Source of the DNA: Pseudoxanthomonas sacheonensis
Lineage (GTDB): Bacteria > Pseudomonadota > Gammaproteobacteria > Xanthomonadales > Xanthomonadaceae
DNA length: 64,000 nt
Direction: 5' to 3'
Assembly: GCF_010093305.1 (NCBI RefSeq)
Contig: NZ_PDWS01000024.1
Coordinates: 1-64,000 of the forward strand
The notes under the pieces were generated by a model. That model searched no databases, had not been told where the DNA came from, and saw nothing but the letters and a program-made list of their open reading frames with translations. Both the position numbers and the translations under genes were made by a program. Shown here piece after piece: positions 28,270-39,000 of this stretch (its first letter is position 1; each line of letters opens with the position of its first letter).

Positions 28270-30300
28270 ATGAACGCCGCCGCCGCCCCCACCGCCACGC
28301 TGGAAACCGCGCTCGCGCATGCCTCGCGGCTGCTGGAGACCGATCCCGCGCTGGCCGGCGAACAGGCGACGGAAATCATCAAGGCTGTCGGCGACCATCC
28401 CATGGCCCTGCTGGTGCTGGGAGTCTCGCACCGCGCGCGCGGCGACATGGAAGGCGCATTGAAAATCCTGCGGCCCCTGGCGAACTCGCAACCGAATTCG
28501 GCCATGGCCCAGTTGGAACTGGGCATCGCGCTGGGCCGCGCGAAACAGGGCGACGAAGCGGTGGCGGCATTGCGCCGCGCGGTGAAGCTCAAGCCCGATC
28601 TGCCGCAGGCGTGGCTTGCGCTGGGCGACCACCTGATGGCGATGGACGATGCCGAAGGCGCCGACGCGGCTTATGCCAGCCACATTCGCTACTCCACCCG
28701 CGACCCGCGGCTGCTGGCCGCGGCCAACGCCTTGCACGAACAGCGCATCCCCGAAGCCGAGGCCCTGCTGCGCGAGCACCTGAAGCGTTCGCCGACCGAC
28801 GTCGCCGCGATCCGCATGCTGGCAGAACTCGCCGTGCGCCTGGGCCGCAACGAGGATGCCGAGCACCTGCTCGCGCGTTGCCTGGAACTGGCCCCCGGTT
28901 TCCACGCCGCGCGCCAGAACTACGCCCTGGTGCTGCACCGGGCCAACAAGCCGGCCCAGGCGCTGGCGGAAGTCGAAACGCTGCTCGCGGTGGAGCCGGA
29001 CAACGCCGGCTACCGCAACCTCAAGGCGGTGGTGCTGTGCCGGATCGGCGACTACGAACCGGCACTCGAACTGTATGCGGCGATCCTGGAAGAGTATCCC
29101 CGCCATCCCAGGATCTGGATGAGCTATGGCCATGCGCTGAAGACCGCCGGCCACCAGGATCGCGCGATCGAGGCGTATCGAAGGAGCCTGCAACTGGATC
29201 CGGGTTTCGGCGAAGTCTGGTGGAGCCTGGCCAATCTCAAGACCGTCCGTTTTTCCGCCGAAGACCTGGCGACCATGCGCCGCCAGCTGGACAAGCCCGG
29301 CATGGAAACCGAACACCGCCAGCACCTGGAATTCGCCATCGGCAAGGCGCTGGAGGATGCGGGGGAATTCGAAGCTTCCTTTCGGCATTACCAGCACGGC
29401 AACGACCTGCGCCGTGAAGTCCTGCAGTACCGTGCCGACAACACCACCGCACGGGTGGCGCGCATCATCCGCGGCTACACCCGGGAGTTCTTCGCGCAGC
29501 GCGCCGGCTCCGGCAGCGACGCGCCCGATCCGATCTTCATCGTCGGCTTGCCGCGCGCCGGCTCCACCCTGATCGAGCAGATCCTCTCCAGCCATTCCGC
29601 GGTGGAAGGAACCATGGAGCTGCCGGAAATCACTTCGATCACCCGCGAATTGCGCGGGCAGGGCGACGCCGGCCAGGCGATGCCGTACCACGACGCGGTC
29701 GAATCGCTGGGGGCCGACGCGCTGCGCCAGCTCGGCGAGCGCTACCTCAAGCACACCCGCATCCAGCGCAAGACCGACGCGCCGTTCTTCATCGACAAGA
29801 TGCCGAACAATTTCCTGCACATCGGCCTGATCCAGCTGATGCTGCCCAAGGCGAAGATCGTCGATGCGCGCCGGCATCCCCTGGCTTGTTGTTTCTCGGG
29901 CTACAAGCAGCACTTCGCGCGCGGGCAGAGCTTCACCTACGGCCTGGACGACATCGGCCGCTACTACGCGGATTACGTCGAACTGATGGCGCATTTCGAC
30001 GACGCGCTGCCCGGCCGGGTGCACCGTGTCTTCTACGAGGAAATGGTGGACGACACCGAAACCCAGGTGCGCCGCCTGCTCGAATACTGCGGGCTTCCGT
30101 TCGAAGACGGCTGCCTGCGCTTCTTCGAGAACAAGCGCGCCGTGCGCACCGCCAGTTCCGAACAGGTGCGCAAGCCGATCTACCGCGAGGGCGTGGACCA
30201 TTGGCGAAATTACGATCCGTGGCTGGGCCCTTTGAAAAGCGCGCTGGGTCCCGTCCTGGACAGTTATCCGGCAGTACCGGAGTTTCCGTTGGCAAGATAG
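28270..30300 (+). CDS. TPR-containing sulfotransferase family protein (1)
   Basis: This 676-residue protein has tetratricopeptide repeats over roughly residues 40-330 (repeats such as AQLELGIALGRAKQGDEAVA and IWMSYGHALKTAGHQDRAIE) and then a sulfotransferase domain. The PAPS 5-prime phosphosulfate loop is IFIVGLPRAGSTLIEQILSS; a DARRHPLACCFSGYKQHF segment is the later PAPS-binding part. It would move sulfate from PAPS to a hydroxyl or amine, possibly on a protein. Start ATG 28270 is chosen over GTG 28189, which adds an unlike extension; neither has a strong ribosome site. It is followed 42 bases on by a TonB receptor. Two similar genes follow the second TonB receptor in this window. Confidence 0.88.
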   Translation: MNAAAAPTATLETALAHASRLLETDPALAGEQATEIIKAVGDHPMALLVLGVSHRARGDMEGALKILRPLANSQPNSAMAQLELGIALGRAKQGDEAVAALRRAVKLKPDLPQAWLALGDHLMAMDDAEGADAAYASHIRYSTRDPRLLAAANALHEQRIPEAEALLREHLKRSPTDVAAIRMLAELAVRLGRNEDAEHLLARCLELAPGFHAARQNYALVLHRANKPAQALAEVETLLAVEPDNAGYRNLKAVVLCRIGDYEPALELYAAILEEYPRHPRIWMSYGHALKTAGHQDRAIEAYRRSLQLDPGFGEVWWSLANLKTVRFSAEDLATMRRQLDKPGMETEHRQHLEFAIGKALEDAGEFEASFRHYQHGNDLRREVLQYRADNTTARVARIIRGYTREFFAQRAGSGSDAPDPIFIVGLPRAGSTLIEQILSSHSAVEGTMELPEITSITRELRGQGDAGQAMPYHDAVESLGADALRQLGERYLKHTRIQRKTDAPFFIDKMPNNFLHIGLIQLMLPKAKIVDARRHPLACCFSGYKQHFARGQSFTYGLDDIGRYYADYVELMAHFDDALPGRVHRVFYEEMVDDTETQVRRLLEYCGLPFEDGCLRFFENKRAVRTASSEQVRKPIYREGVDHWRNYDPWLGPLKSALGPVLDSYPAVPEFPLAR

Positions 30301-30342
30301 TTATCCAAGCACCGACAACCATCACTGGAGAGAGTGACGCAG

Positions 30343-32925
30343 ATGAGCAGATACGAAACGAAACGAAGCGAACGAAGAAAACCCCCGTCGTCATTCGCCA
30401 GATTGCCGCTGGCAGCCGCCATCTACCTTGCGGTGGGGTCGGCGGCCTTCGCGCAGGAAGCCACGCCCGCACCGGCGCCGGCCGCGGAAAGGGAAGCGGC
30501 CACCCTGGACACCATCACGGTGACCGCGCAGAAGCGCACCGAGAACCTGCAGAAGGTGCCGATCAGCCTGCAGGTGCTGGGCGAACAGAAACTCGACGAA
30601 CTCAACGTCACAGACTTCGACGACTACGTGAAATACCTGCCCAGCGTCTCCTACCAGACCTTCGGTCCGGGTTTCGCGCAGATCTACATGCGCGGCGTGG
30701 CCAGCGGCGGCGATGGCAACCACTCCGGTTCGCTGCCCAGCGTGGGCGTATATCTGGACGAGCAGCCCATCACCACCATCCAGGGCCCGCTCGACCTGCA
30801 CATCTACGACATCTCGCGGGTGGAGTCGCTGGCCGGTCCGCAGGGCACGCTGTACGGCGCCAGCGCGCAGGCGGGCGCCCTGCGCATCATCACCAACAAG
30901 CCCGATCCGAGCGGATTCGAAGCCGGCTACGGCCTGGAAGCCAACAGCGTCAGTCACGGTGGCACGGGCTACGTGGCGGAGGGCTTCGTCAACATCCCGC
31001 TCGCCGAAAACGCCGCCATCCGCCTGGTCGGCTGGCAGAAGAAGGATGCGGGCTACATCGACAACAAGGCTGGCGATCGGCAGTTCCCGGTCCGCATCGA
31101 CGACGGTGGAACCCCGGCCGATCCCAGCGACGACACCCAGACGAGCTGGGGCGGCGTGCTCACCAACCGCAACTGCACGTCTACCGATCTGCTCGTCTGC
31201 ACCGGTCGCGCGAAGGACGACTACAACGACGTCGAGACGACCGGCGCGCGCCTGGCGTTGAAGGTGGATCTCAACGACAACTGGTCGATCACCCCGACCA
31301 TCATGGGTCAGAGCCAGGTGTCCAACGGCAACTTCGCCTTCGACGAGAACGTCGGCGACCTGGCCATGAACCACTTCTACAAGGAGCGCTCCGACGACCG
31401 CTGGTGGCAGGCCGCGTTGACCGTGGAAGGCAAGATCGGCAACTTCGACCTGACCTACAACTTCGCGCACCTCAAGCGCGACGTCGATGTGGATTCGGAT
31501 TACAACGACTACGGGTTCTGGTACGACACGCTGGCCTACTACAACGCTTACGACGCCGACGACAACCTGATCAATCCGTCGCAGTACATCCAGGGCAAGG
31601 ACGGCTACAAGAAGGACAGCCACGAGCTGCGCCTCGCCTCGCCCAGCGAGAACCGGCTCCGCTTCGTGGCTGGCCTGTTCTGGATGACCCAGAAGCACGA
31701 TATCCAGCAGCGCTACAAGATCGACGGTTTCGGCCCCCAATACTCGATCACCGGCTGGCCGGAAACCATCTGGCTCACCAAACAGGAGCGCGAGGACCAC
31801 GACGAAGCGGTGTTCGGCGAACTGTCGTACGACTTCATTCCCGACGTGCTGACCGGCACCATCGGCGGGCGGCATTTCCGCTCCGACAACAGTTTGAAGG
31901 GCTTCTTCGGCTTCAGCGCCGGCTGGTCCCCCAGCTCGACTTATGGCGAGGCCTACTGCGTCTCCCAGTTCGGCGCGGATCCCGCAGCGTGGCCGGCGTT
32001 CAACGGCGCCCCTTGTACGGTCTTCGACAAGAACGTCAAGGAAAGCGGCAACCTGGGCAAGGCCAACCTGACCTGGCAGATCACGCCCACCAAGATGGTC
32101 TACGCCACCTGGTCCGAGGGCTACCGTCCTGGCGGCCTCAACCGGCGCGGGACCTTGCCGCCGTATCTGTCGGATTACCTGACCAACTACGAGTTGGGCT
32201 GGAAGACCAGCTGGGCCGACAACCGGGTGACCTTCAACGGCTCGGTGTTCCATCAGGAATGGAAGGATTTCCAGTTCAGCATCCTTGGCGCGAACGGTCT
32301 CACCGAGATCAAGAACGCCAACCAGGCCAGCATCGACGGTCTGGAAATGGACTTGAACTGGGCAGCGACCTACAACCTGCATTTGAGCGCCGGCGCGTCG
32401 TTTTATGATGCCAAGTTGACGGATAACTATTGCGGTGCGGTCAGGCCATCCGACAACCAGCCCATTACCGATTGCCCACCAGGAAGCATCGTAGAAGGAA
32501 TCGAGTTTCCCAACGGACCGGAAGCCCCGGACGGCACGCAATTGCCGGTCACCCCGAAGTTCAAGGGCAACATGATCGCCCGCTACGTCTTCGACATCGG
32601 CGCTTTCCAGGCCTATGTGCAGGGCGCCGCGGTGCACGTGGGGGACCGCAAGTCCGACCTGCGTATCGCCGAGCGCGAGATCCTCGGCGATCTGCCGTCC
32701 TACACCACCGTCGATTTCTCCGCAGGCATCGCCAAGGACAGCTGGGCGCTGGACCTCTTCGTGAGCAATGCCTTCGACGAACGCGCGACGATCTCCAGGT
32801 TCACGAACTGTGCGGAGTCGGTCTGCGGTGCCTCGGGCGTGGTGCCCGAGTATCCCAACGGACAGGTCTACACCATCACCAACCAGCCGCGCACGTTCGG
32901 CGTCCGCTTTTCGCAGAAGTTCTGA
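30343..32925 (+). CDS. TonB-dependent receptor (1)
   Basis: An outer-membrane TonB-dependent receptor of 860 residues. The signal peptide ends at GSAAFAQE. A TonB-box-like stretch TLDTITVTAQ is followed by the plug, which includes VESLAGPQGTLYGASAQAGA, and then the 22-strand barrel, ending RTFGVRFSQKF with a terminal Phe as the barrel signal. The lineage resembles TonB receptors for organic nutrients more than siderophore receptors. It is the last gene of the run beginning with the PcaR-type regulator, and the M20 peptidase two genes back suggests it imports a peptide or amino-acid conjugate. A GTG at 30334 is the alternative start. A strong terminator follows. Confidence 0.93.
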   Translation: MSRYETKRSERRKPPSSFARLPLAAAIYLAVGSAAFAQEATPAPAPAAEREAATLDTITVTAQKRTENLQKVPISLQVLGEQKLDELNVTDFDDYVKYLPSVSYQTFGPGFAQIYMRGVASGGDGNHSGSLPSVGVYLDEQPITTIQGPLDLHIYDISRVESLAGPQGTLYGASAQAGALRIITNKPDPSGFEAGYGLEANSVSHGGTGYVAEGFVNIPLAENAAIRLVGWQKKDAGYIDNKAGDRQFPVRIDDGGTPADPSDDTQTSWGGVLTNRNCTSTDLLVCTGRAKDDYNDVETTGARLALKVDLNDNWSITPTIMGQSQVSNGNFAFDENVGDLAMNHFYKERSDDRWWQAALTVEGKIGNFDLTYNFAHLKRDVDVDSDYNDYGFWYDTLAYYNAYDADDNLINPSQYIQGKDGYKKDSHELRLASPSENRLRFVAGLFWMTQKHDIQQRYKIDGFGPQYSITGWPETIWLTKQEREDHDEAVFGELSYDFIPDVLTGTIGGRHFRSDNSLKGFFGFSAGWSPSSTYGEAYCVSQFGADPAAWPAFNGAPCTVFDKNVKESGNLGKANLTWQITPTKMVYATWSEGYRPGGLNRRGTLPPYLSDYLTNYELGWKTSWADNRVTFNGSVFHQEWKDFQFSILGANGLTEIKNANQASIDGLEMDLNWAATYNLHLSAGASFYDAKLTDNYCGAVRPSDNQPITDCPPGSIVEGIEFPNGPEAPDGTQLPVTPKFKGNMIARYVFDIGAFQAYVQGAAVHVGDRKSDLRIAEREILGDLPSYTTVDFSAGIAKDSWALDLFVSNAFDERATISRFTNCAESVCGASGVVPEYPNGQVYTITNQPRTFGVRFSQKF

Positions 32926-32953
32926 CCGTTCGTTTCGCCTGTCGCAGGACAAG

Positions 32954-32981
32954 GACCCCGGCAATTGCCGGGGTCTTTTTT
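32954..32981 (+). terminator. intrinsic terminator after TonB receptor 1
   Basis: A perfect 11-bp stem (GACCCCGGCAA/TTGCCGGGGTC, 32954-32975) is followed by six T bases. It lies 28 bases after the receptor stop and closes the plus-strand unit. Confidence 0.92.
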
Positions 32982-33097
32982 CCCGGAGAAAGATTGAGGG
33001 AGCGGATGAATGCGCATCCCTGGAGCGTATTGCGAAGCGCGGAGGGCGGACGCTTCCCATGATTTGGAGAGATCGCGGCCATCGGCCACAATGGGCC

Positions 33098-33793
33098 ATG
33101 GACAACGCCATCGATCTGCTCGAAACCGTAGAACAGGAAACCGGCCCGTCGCCGCAATGGTCCGTCATCTGGCTGCACGGCCTGGGTGCCGACGGCCACG
33201 ACTTCGCGCCGCTGGTGCCGGAACTGGTGCGTCAGGATTGGCCTGTGCTGCGCTTCGTGTTCCCGCACGCGCCGGTGCGTGCGGTCACCATCAACAACGG
33301 CGTGCGCATGCGCGCGTGGTACGACATCGTCGGCATGGATTTCCCGACCCGCGCAGACAGCGAGGGCGTCGACCAATCCGTGCTGCAGACCGGCGCATTG
33401 ATCGACCGCGAACACGCGCGCGGCATCGACCCGCAACGGATCCTGCTGGCCGGCTTTTCCCAGGGCGGCGCCATCGCGCTGACGGCTGGTTTGCGGCGGA
33501 AAACCCCGCTGGGAGGGCTGATCGCCCTGTCGACCTATTTGCCCGGCGCCGAGGCCGCGGCGGAATCCCTGAAAGCATCACTGGGCGAAGGCGCCGCAAC
33601 CCAGCCGGTCTTCATGGCTCACGGGGCGGCCGATCCGGTGATTCCGCTGAGGTACGCCGAACGCAGCGCGCAGCTGCTGCAATCGTTGGGTTTCGCGGTG
33701 GAATGGCATCGCTACCCGATGGCGCATCAGGTCTGCGCCGAGGAAATCACCGCCCTGGGCGACTGGATGGCGCAGCGGTTCGCCCACGCCTAA
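33098..33793 (+). CDS. phospholipase/carboxylesterase family hydrolase
   Basis: The 231-residue enzyme is a small cytoplasmic alpha/beta hydrolase of the carboxylesterase/lysophospholipase group (PF02230). The oxyanion hole is in WLHGLGADGHDF, the nucleophile serine in LLAGFSQGGAIAL, the aspartate in HGAADPVIP and the histidine in YPMAHQVC. It would hydrolyse short-chain esters or thioesters. ATG 33098 gives the full family length with no signal peptide. It is a single gene between the receptor terminator and the LytTR regulator. Confidence 0.92.
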   Translation: MDNAIDLLETVEQETGPSPQWSVIWLHGLGADGHDFAPLVPELVRQDWPVLRFVFPHAPVRAVTINNGVRMRAWYDIVGMDFPTRADSEGVDQSVLQTGALIDREHARGIDPQRILLAGFSQGGAIALTAGLRRKTPLGGLIALSTYLPGAEAAAESLKASLGEGAATQPVFMAHGAADPVIPLRYAERSAQLLQSLGFAVEWHRYPMAHQVCAEEITALGDWMAQRFAHA

Positions 33794-33895
33794 GTGTGCG
33801 CCGCGTCGCAGGGTGACGCTGGCCGGAACGGTCGCTACCATGGGCTCGCATCTCTTCGCAGAACCGATCTCCGCAGAACCGAGGAAGCAGGCACC

Positions 33896-34627
33896 GTGAA
33901 GGTGGTCATCGCCGACGACGAACCCCTGGCCCGCGAGCGCCTGCGTGCGCTGCTGGCCGAGCACGCCGGCGTGGAAATCGTGGCCGAGGCCGACAATGGG
34001 CTCGGCGCCTTGCAGGCCTGCGCCGAGTTCCGGCCGGATCTGGTGCTGCTGGACATCGCCATGCCCGGCGTCGACGGGCTGGAAGCGGCCCGCCACCTCA
34101 CCGCCTTCGATCCGCGGCCGGCGGTGGTGTTCTGCACGGCTTACGACGAGCACGCGCTGTCGGCGTTCGATGCCGCGGCCATCGACTATCTGATGAAGCC
34201 GGTGCGCGCCGAACGGCTCGCCGTGGCGCTGGAACGGGCGCGCACCTTCATCGCCGGCCGCGAAACGCAGGCGCCAGCGCAGCCGGGCCGCATTCCGCGC
34301 ACGCATCTGTGCGCGCGCATGCGCGGCAGCCTGCGCCTGATTCCGGTGGAAGACGTGCACTACCTGCAGGCCGAAGAGAAATACGTGGTGGTCCACCACG
34401 CGCGCGGCGAGGATCTGATCGAAGAATCGCTGCGCTCGCTGGAGGACGAGTTCAACGGCCGCTTCGTGCGCATCCACCGCAACTGCCTGGTGGCCCGGCA
34501 CGAGATCACCGAACTCAAGCGCATCGGCGACGGCCGCGTGCAGGCGGTTCTGCGCCACGGCAAGGAGCCGCTGGAGGTCAGCCGCCGCTGCGTGGCGGGA
34601 TTGCGGGATACGGTCAAGAACCTTTAG
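33896..34627 (+). CDS. algR: LytTR response regulator, AlgR-like
   Basis: A 243-residue two-component regulator. Residues 1-120 are the receiver domain with VVIADDEPLARERL (acidic pair), LVLLDIAMPGVDGLEAAR (phosphorylated Asp) and DYLMKPV (Lys). Residues 140-240 are the LytTR DNA-binding domain (PVEDVHYLQAEEKYVVVHHA and FVRIHRNCLVARHEI). GTG 33896 gives VKVVIADDE; no in-frame ATG is close. The neighbouring hemC on the same strand reproduces the algR-hemC order known from Pseudomonas, which supports the AlgR label. No sensor kinase is seen in the window upstream, where a carboxylesterase stands instead. Confidence 0.85.
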   Translation: MKVVIADDEPLARERLRALLAEHAGVEIVAEADNGLGALQACAEFRPDLVLLDIAMPGVDGLEAARHLTAFDPRPAVVFCTAYDEHALSAFDAAAIDYLMKPVRAERLAVALERARTFIAGRETQAPAQPGRIPRTHLCARMRGSLRLIPVEDVHYLQAEEKYVVVHHARGEDLIEESLRSLEDEFNGRFVRIHRNCLVARHEITELKRIGDGRVQAVLRHGKEPLEVSRRCVAGLRDTVKNL

Positions 34628-34694
34628 CGAAGCCTGCATCTCAAAGAATTCCGTTCGCGTGTGAAATCCCGTTCGCGTCGAGAAAATCAAAAAT

Positions 34695-34829
34695 CCGTTC
34701 GTGGTGAGCCTGTCGAACCACGCTCTTGGCGGACTCTTTCAGATCGCGGCAATTTCGCATCCTGCGAAAAGCATGGTTCGACAGGCTCACCACGAACGGG
34801 TCTACTTCGACAGGCTCACCACGAACGGG
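34695..34829. repeat. REP doublet family 2, copy 1 (plus extra half)
   Basis: A left arm starting CCGTTCGTGGTGAGCCTGTC at 34695 is answered by its reverse complement at 34773-34799, and a third half-copy follows at 34805-34829. The same element occurs in the reverse orientation at 53499-53605, with the inner sequence also conserved. It lies in the gap between the regulator and hemC. Confidence 0.85.
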
Positions 34830-34905
34830 ATATTTTGAAACCAGATGCCGAAACGGGATCTTGAGCTGCCTATCCAGCCCTCTGCACCGGCTTCATAATG
34901 GCCGC

Positions 34906-35811
34906 ATGAAGCAGATCCGCATCGCCACCCGCAAGAGCCCGTTGGCCCTCTGGCAGACCGAACACGTGGCCACGCTGCTGCGCGCGGCTCACCCCGGAAT
35001 CGAAGTGAGCCTGGTGCCGATGAGCACCCGCGGCGACGACGTGCTGGATCGTTCGCTGGCCGCGATCGGCGGCAAGGGCCTGTTCCTGAAAGAATTGGAG
35101 CTGGCCATGCTGAGGGGCGAGGCCGACTGCGCGGTGCATTCGCTCAAGGACGTGCCGATGGAGCTTGATGCGCCGTTCGCCTTGTCGGCGATCCTGGAAC
35201 GCGCCGACCCCGCCGACGCCTTCATCAGCAATCTTCATGCTTCGCTGGATGCCCTGCCACAGGGGGCGCGAGTGGGCACATCGTCGCTGCGGCGGCAGGC
35301 GCAATTGCGAGCGCGCAGGCCCGACCTGCAGCTGCTGGACCTGCGCGGCAACGTCAACACGCGTCTGGCCAAACTGGATGCGGGCGATTACGACGCCATC
35401 GTGCTGGCCTGCGCGGGATTGCAGCGGCTGGGTTTCCACGACCGCATCGGCGTTCGCCTGGCCGCGCCGGATTGGCTGCCGGCGCCGGCGCAGGGGGCGA
35501 TCGCGCTGGAGTGCAGAACCGAGGATCGCGAACTCCACGAGTTGCTGATGGCGCTGGACCACGGGCCCACTCGCCTTTGCGTGGAAGCGGAGCGGGCCAT
35601 GAATCTGGCCCTGCACGGCAGCTGCCATGTCCCGGTGGCGGCTCAAGCTGAGCTAAGGGGGGATTCGCTGGTCCTGGACGGGTTGGTGGGATCGGCCGCC
35701 GAGGGCAGAGTGGTCCGGGCCAGGGTCGAGGGGTCACCCGGGTCGCATCTCGATTTGGGTCGGACCTTGGCACAGGACTTGCTGGCGCTTGGGGCGGGCG
35801 AGTTTCTCTAA
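34906..35811 (+). CDS. hemC: hydroxymethylbilane synthase (porphobilinogen deaminase)
   Basis: The 301-residue product polymerises four porphobilinogen units into hydroxymethylbilane in heme biosynthesis in the cytoplasm. [16 protein letters not shown] opens the protein, and [39 protein letters not shown] and [12 protein letters not shown] are conserved substrate- and cofactor-binding segments. The cysteine in [11 protein letters not shown] carries the dipyrromethane cofactor. ATG 34906 gives normal length. hemD does not follow; the next gene is a TonB receptor, so the unit is shorter than the Pseudomonas order. Confidence 0.97.
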   Translation: MKQIRIATRKSPLALWQTEHVATLLRAAHPGIEVSLVPMSTRGDDVLDRSLAAIGGKGLFLKELELAMLRGEADCAVHSLKDVPMELDAPFALSAILERADPADAFISNLHASLDALPQGARVGTSSLRRQAQLRARRPDLQLLDLRGNVNTRLAKLDAGDYDAIVLACAGLQRLGFHDRIGVRLAAPDWLPAPAQGAIALECRTEDRELHELLMALDHGPTRLCVEAERAMNLALHGSCHVPVAAQAELRGDSLVLDGLVGSAAEGRVVRARVEGSPGSHLDLGRTLAQDLLALGAGEFL

Positions 35812-36087
35812 GCCACTGAAATAAAAAGAACTTTGTCTTCCGTGGGGAGCCGCTGCGAACCTGGCGAGCTCTCGTGCCCATGCTGCAATGCAGCGAATCC
35901 TGGATGAAAACGATATCAACGAGACCGGTAGCGCATTTCCGGACATCGCTTGATGAACCCTCGATTACTGAGCTGTTAACTTTTTGTTTCTCGGTCTATA
36001 GTCCGGGCACGGTCCCCTCGTCAAGGGTGACTAGTAACGTTTCTTGGCGAAGTCTCTATCAACGTTTGCTGCTCGGGGAGTTCTGCA
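35812..36087 (+). promoter_or_regulatory. upstream region of TonB receptor 2
   Basis: This gap holds no gene. An AT-rich island at 35970-36002 stands out from the GC-rich background; it includes GTTAAC, a TTGTTT (35984-35989) and a TATAGT hexamer (35997-36002) that could be a -10 box, but no well-spaced -35 is clear. GGGGAG lies 10 bases ahead of the receptor ATG. A transcription start in this island is a guess. Confidence 0.35.
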
Positions 36088-39000
36088 ATGGCGTCCAGAT
36101 ATGTCTCGAAAGGTTTCAAACGAAACGCATTGACCGCTGCGCTTGGTCTTTGCTTTGTCGGCGGCTTGAACGCGCAGACCAATACCGCAGGCGCGGTGGC
36201 GGGCAAGGCGGCTTCAGGCGACACCATCACGGTCACCAGTCCGACCACCGGCTTGACCCGCACCATCACGGTCAGCGGCGACGGCAGCTACCGCATCTCC
36301 GCACTACCCATCGGCGAATACACCGTCACCCGCACCGCGGCCGACGGCACTACTTCGACCCGCGCGGCACGCGTCAACGTCGGCACCGCCGCCAACGTCG
36401 ATTTTGTCAGTGGCGCCACGAGCGGCGGCAGCGCGACCACGCTGGATGCCATTACCGTTATCGGCACCGGCGCGATCAATCCGATCGACGTTTCCTCGGT
36501 CGAGTCGACCACCATCCTCACTGCCGAACAGATCGCGCGCATTCCGGTCGCCCGCGACACCACCAGCGTGGCCCTGCTCGCCCCAGGCACCGTCCGCGGC
36601 GACGCCGCATTCGGCAATCTGGCCTCGTTCGGCGGCGCATCGGTCGCTGAAAACCAGTACTACGTCAACGGCTTCAACATCACCAACTCGTTCCGCAGCC
36701 TGAACTTCTCGCAGGTGCCCTTCGAGGCGATCGCCGAGCAGCAGATCAAGACCGGCGGCTACGGCGCCGAGTTCGGCCGTTCGCTGGGCGGCGTGGTCAA
36801 CCAGATCACCAAGCGCGGCACCAACGAATTCCATGCGGGCGGTAACATCTTCTACAGCCCGGAATCGCTGAATGAAGGCCCCAAGAACCAGTACTTGAGC
36901 GACGGCACCCTGCGGATCAACAACTCTGAGGATTCCACCTGGAACGCGACTGCGTCGGCCTGGGCCAGCGGCGCGCTGATCAAGGACCGCTTGTTCGCCT
37001 ATGGTTTGATTTCCTACGGACGCAAGGAAGTGGACAACTGGGGCGGTCCGTTCGGCCAAACCAATACCTCATTCGCCAATTCCACGGCCGAAACCAAGTC
37101 CCCGACCTGGTTGCTGAAGATGGACTGGCAGATCACCGACAACCACCAGTTGGAATTCACCGCCTTCTCCGACAAGCAGGACCAGGAGATCGACGTTTAT
37201 TCCAATACCGAAACCGGCTCCGATCGGGGCGCGTACCGGGGCACCAACTTCATCGAACAGGGCGGCGAGAACTACGTCGCCAAGTACACCGGCTACTTCG
37301 GCGATTCGTTCACCCTTTCGGCCTTGTACGGCCACGGCGAATTCTCTCGCGGGCAGTATCTTGTCACCGCAGATGGCGAGCGTATTGCTTTCAGCGGCGA
37401 TCTCAACCAGCCCATCGGCGGTTGCCCGGACATCCTCGACGTCCGTCCCGGCTATCGCACCGCCGTCACCGGAACCTACCGCAGCAGCTGCACCATCGCC
37501 TTCGGCAACCAGTTGCAGCGCGAGGATTCCAAGGACACCCGGGACCAGTTCCGCATCGACGCCGAGTGGCAGTTGGGCGACCACTTGTTGCGCTTCGGCT
37601 ACGACCTGGACGATTACGAGTCGGTCGCGGGGCAGATCCGCGAAGGCGGACGGTTGTGGCGTTACTCGACCAGTAATGGTCCGGACGGCCAGCCGAACAC
37701 GGGCGACGAGTTCGATATCGCCCGCGAGCAGATCACCCGCTCGGGCGCTTCGCTCAAGGTCGAGCAGCGCGCGTTGTACATCCAGGACAGCTGGAACATC
37801 ACCGACAACTTCATCGCCTACCTGGGCGGCCGCTGGGATTCTTTCGAGAACCTCAACGGCGCGGGCGAAACCTACGTCAAGATCGACGACCAGTTCGGTC
37901 CGCGCCTGGGCTTCTCCTGGGACGTGAAGGGCGATTCGACCTTCAAGGTGTTCGGTAACGCCGGTCGTTATGCACTGCCGCTGACGCCGAGCGTCGCCTT
38001 GCGCGGCGCCAGCGCTTCCTTCTTCACCCGTCAGCAGTTCAACTTCACTGGCGTGGATCCCGTTACCGGCGCGCCCTTGGGTTTGACTCCGCGTCCCGGT
38101 CAACAGGAGCCGAGGTTCATCAACGGCGAGGACGGTACGCCGTCCAATCCGCTGACCATCGCCGCCAGGAACCTCAAGCCGCAATACCAGGACGAATACA
38201 TCCTGGGCCTGCAGATGGCGTTGACCGATCACTTCTCGCTCGGTGCGCGAGGCATCTACCGCGACCTGAAGACGGCGATCGACGACAACTGCGACTACAC
38301 GGTCATCCTGGACTATGCGGCTGAGCACGGCCTGACCCCGGTCTATCCGAACCCGGGCTTCCCGTATTGCCGCATGTTCAACCCGGGCGAAGACACCGTG
38401 TTGCTCACCGACATCGAAGGCAACGGCGTGCTCACCGAGATCACCGTGCCCGGCGCGCGTCTGGCTCCCAAGGCCAAGCGCAAGTACACCGCACTGGAAC
38501 TTTTCTTCGACGGCACCTGGGACAAGTTCTTCCTGCAGGGCTCGTACACCTACGCCAAGAGCAAGGGCAACACCGAAGGCGGCGTGAAGTCGGACATCGG
38601 CCAGGCCGATACCAACGTCACCCAGGACTTCGACTACATCGAACTCACCGTCGATACCTATGGTTACCTGCCCAACGACCGTCGTCACAGCCTCAAGCTG
38701 TTCGGCAACTACGAGATCAGCGATCAATGGTCAGTGGGCGCCAACCTCTTGGTGCAGTCGGGCCGTCCGAAGAACTGCATCGGCGTCCTCGACCGCGACC
38801 CGAATCGTCTCCCGGGCGACGGCCCGAGCCAACCGGCGCCCGACGGCACGTACAACCCGCATCCGTACGGCGCAGCGTTCTTCAGGTGCAACAACCTGCC
38901 TGTCCCCCGCGGCACTTCGGGCAGGTTGCCTTGGACGAGCAACCTCGACCTCAACGTCGCTTATCGACCGGCCGCGATCGAGGGCTTGCAGTTCAAACTC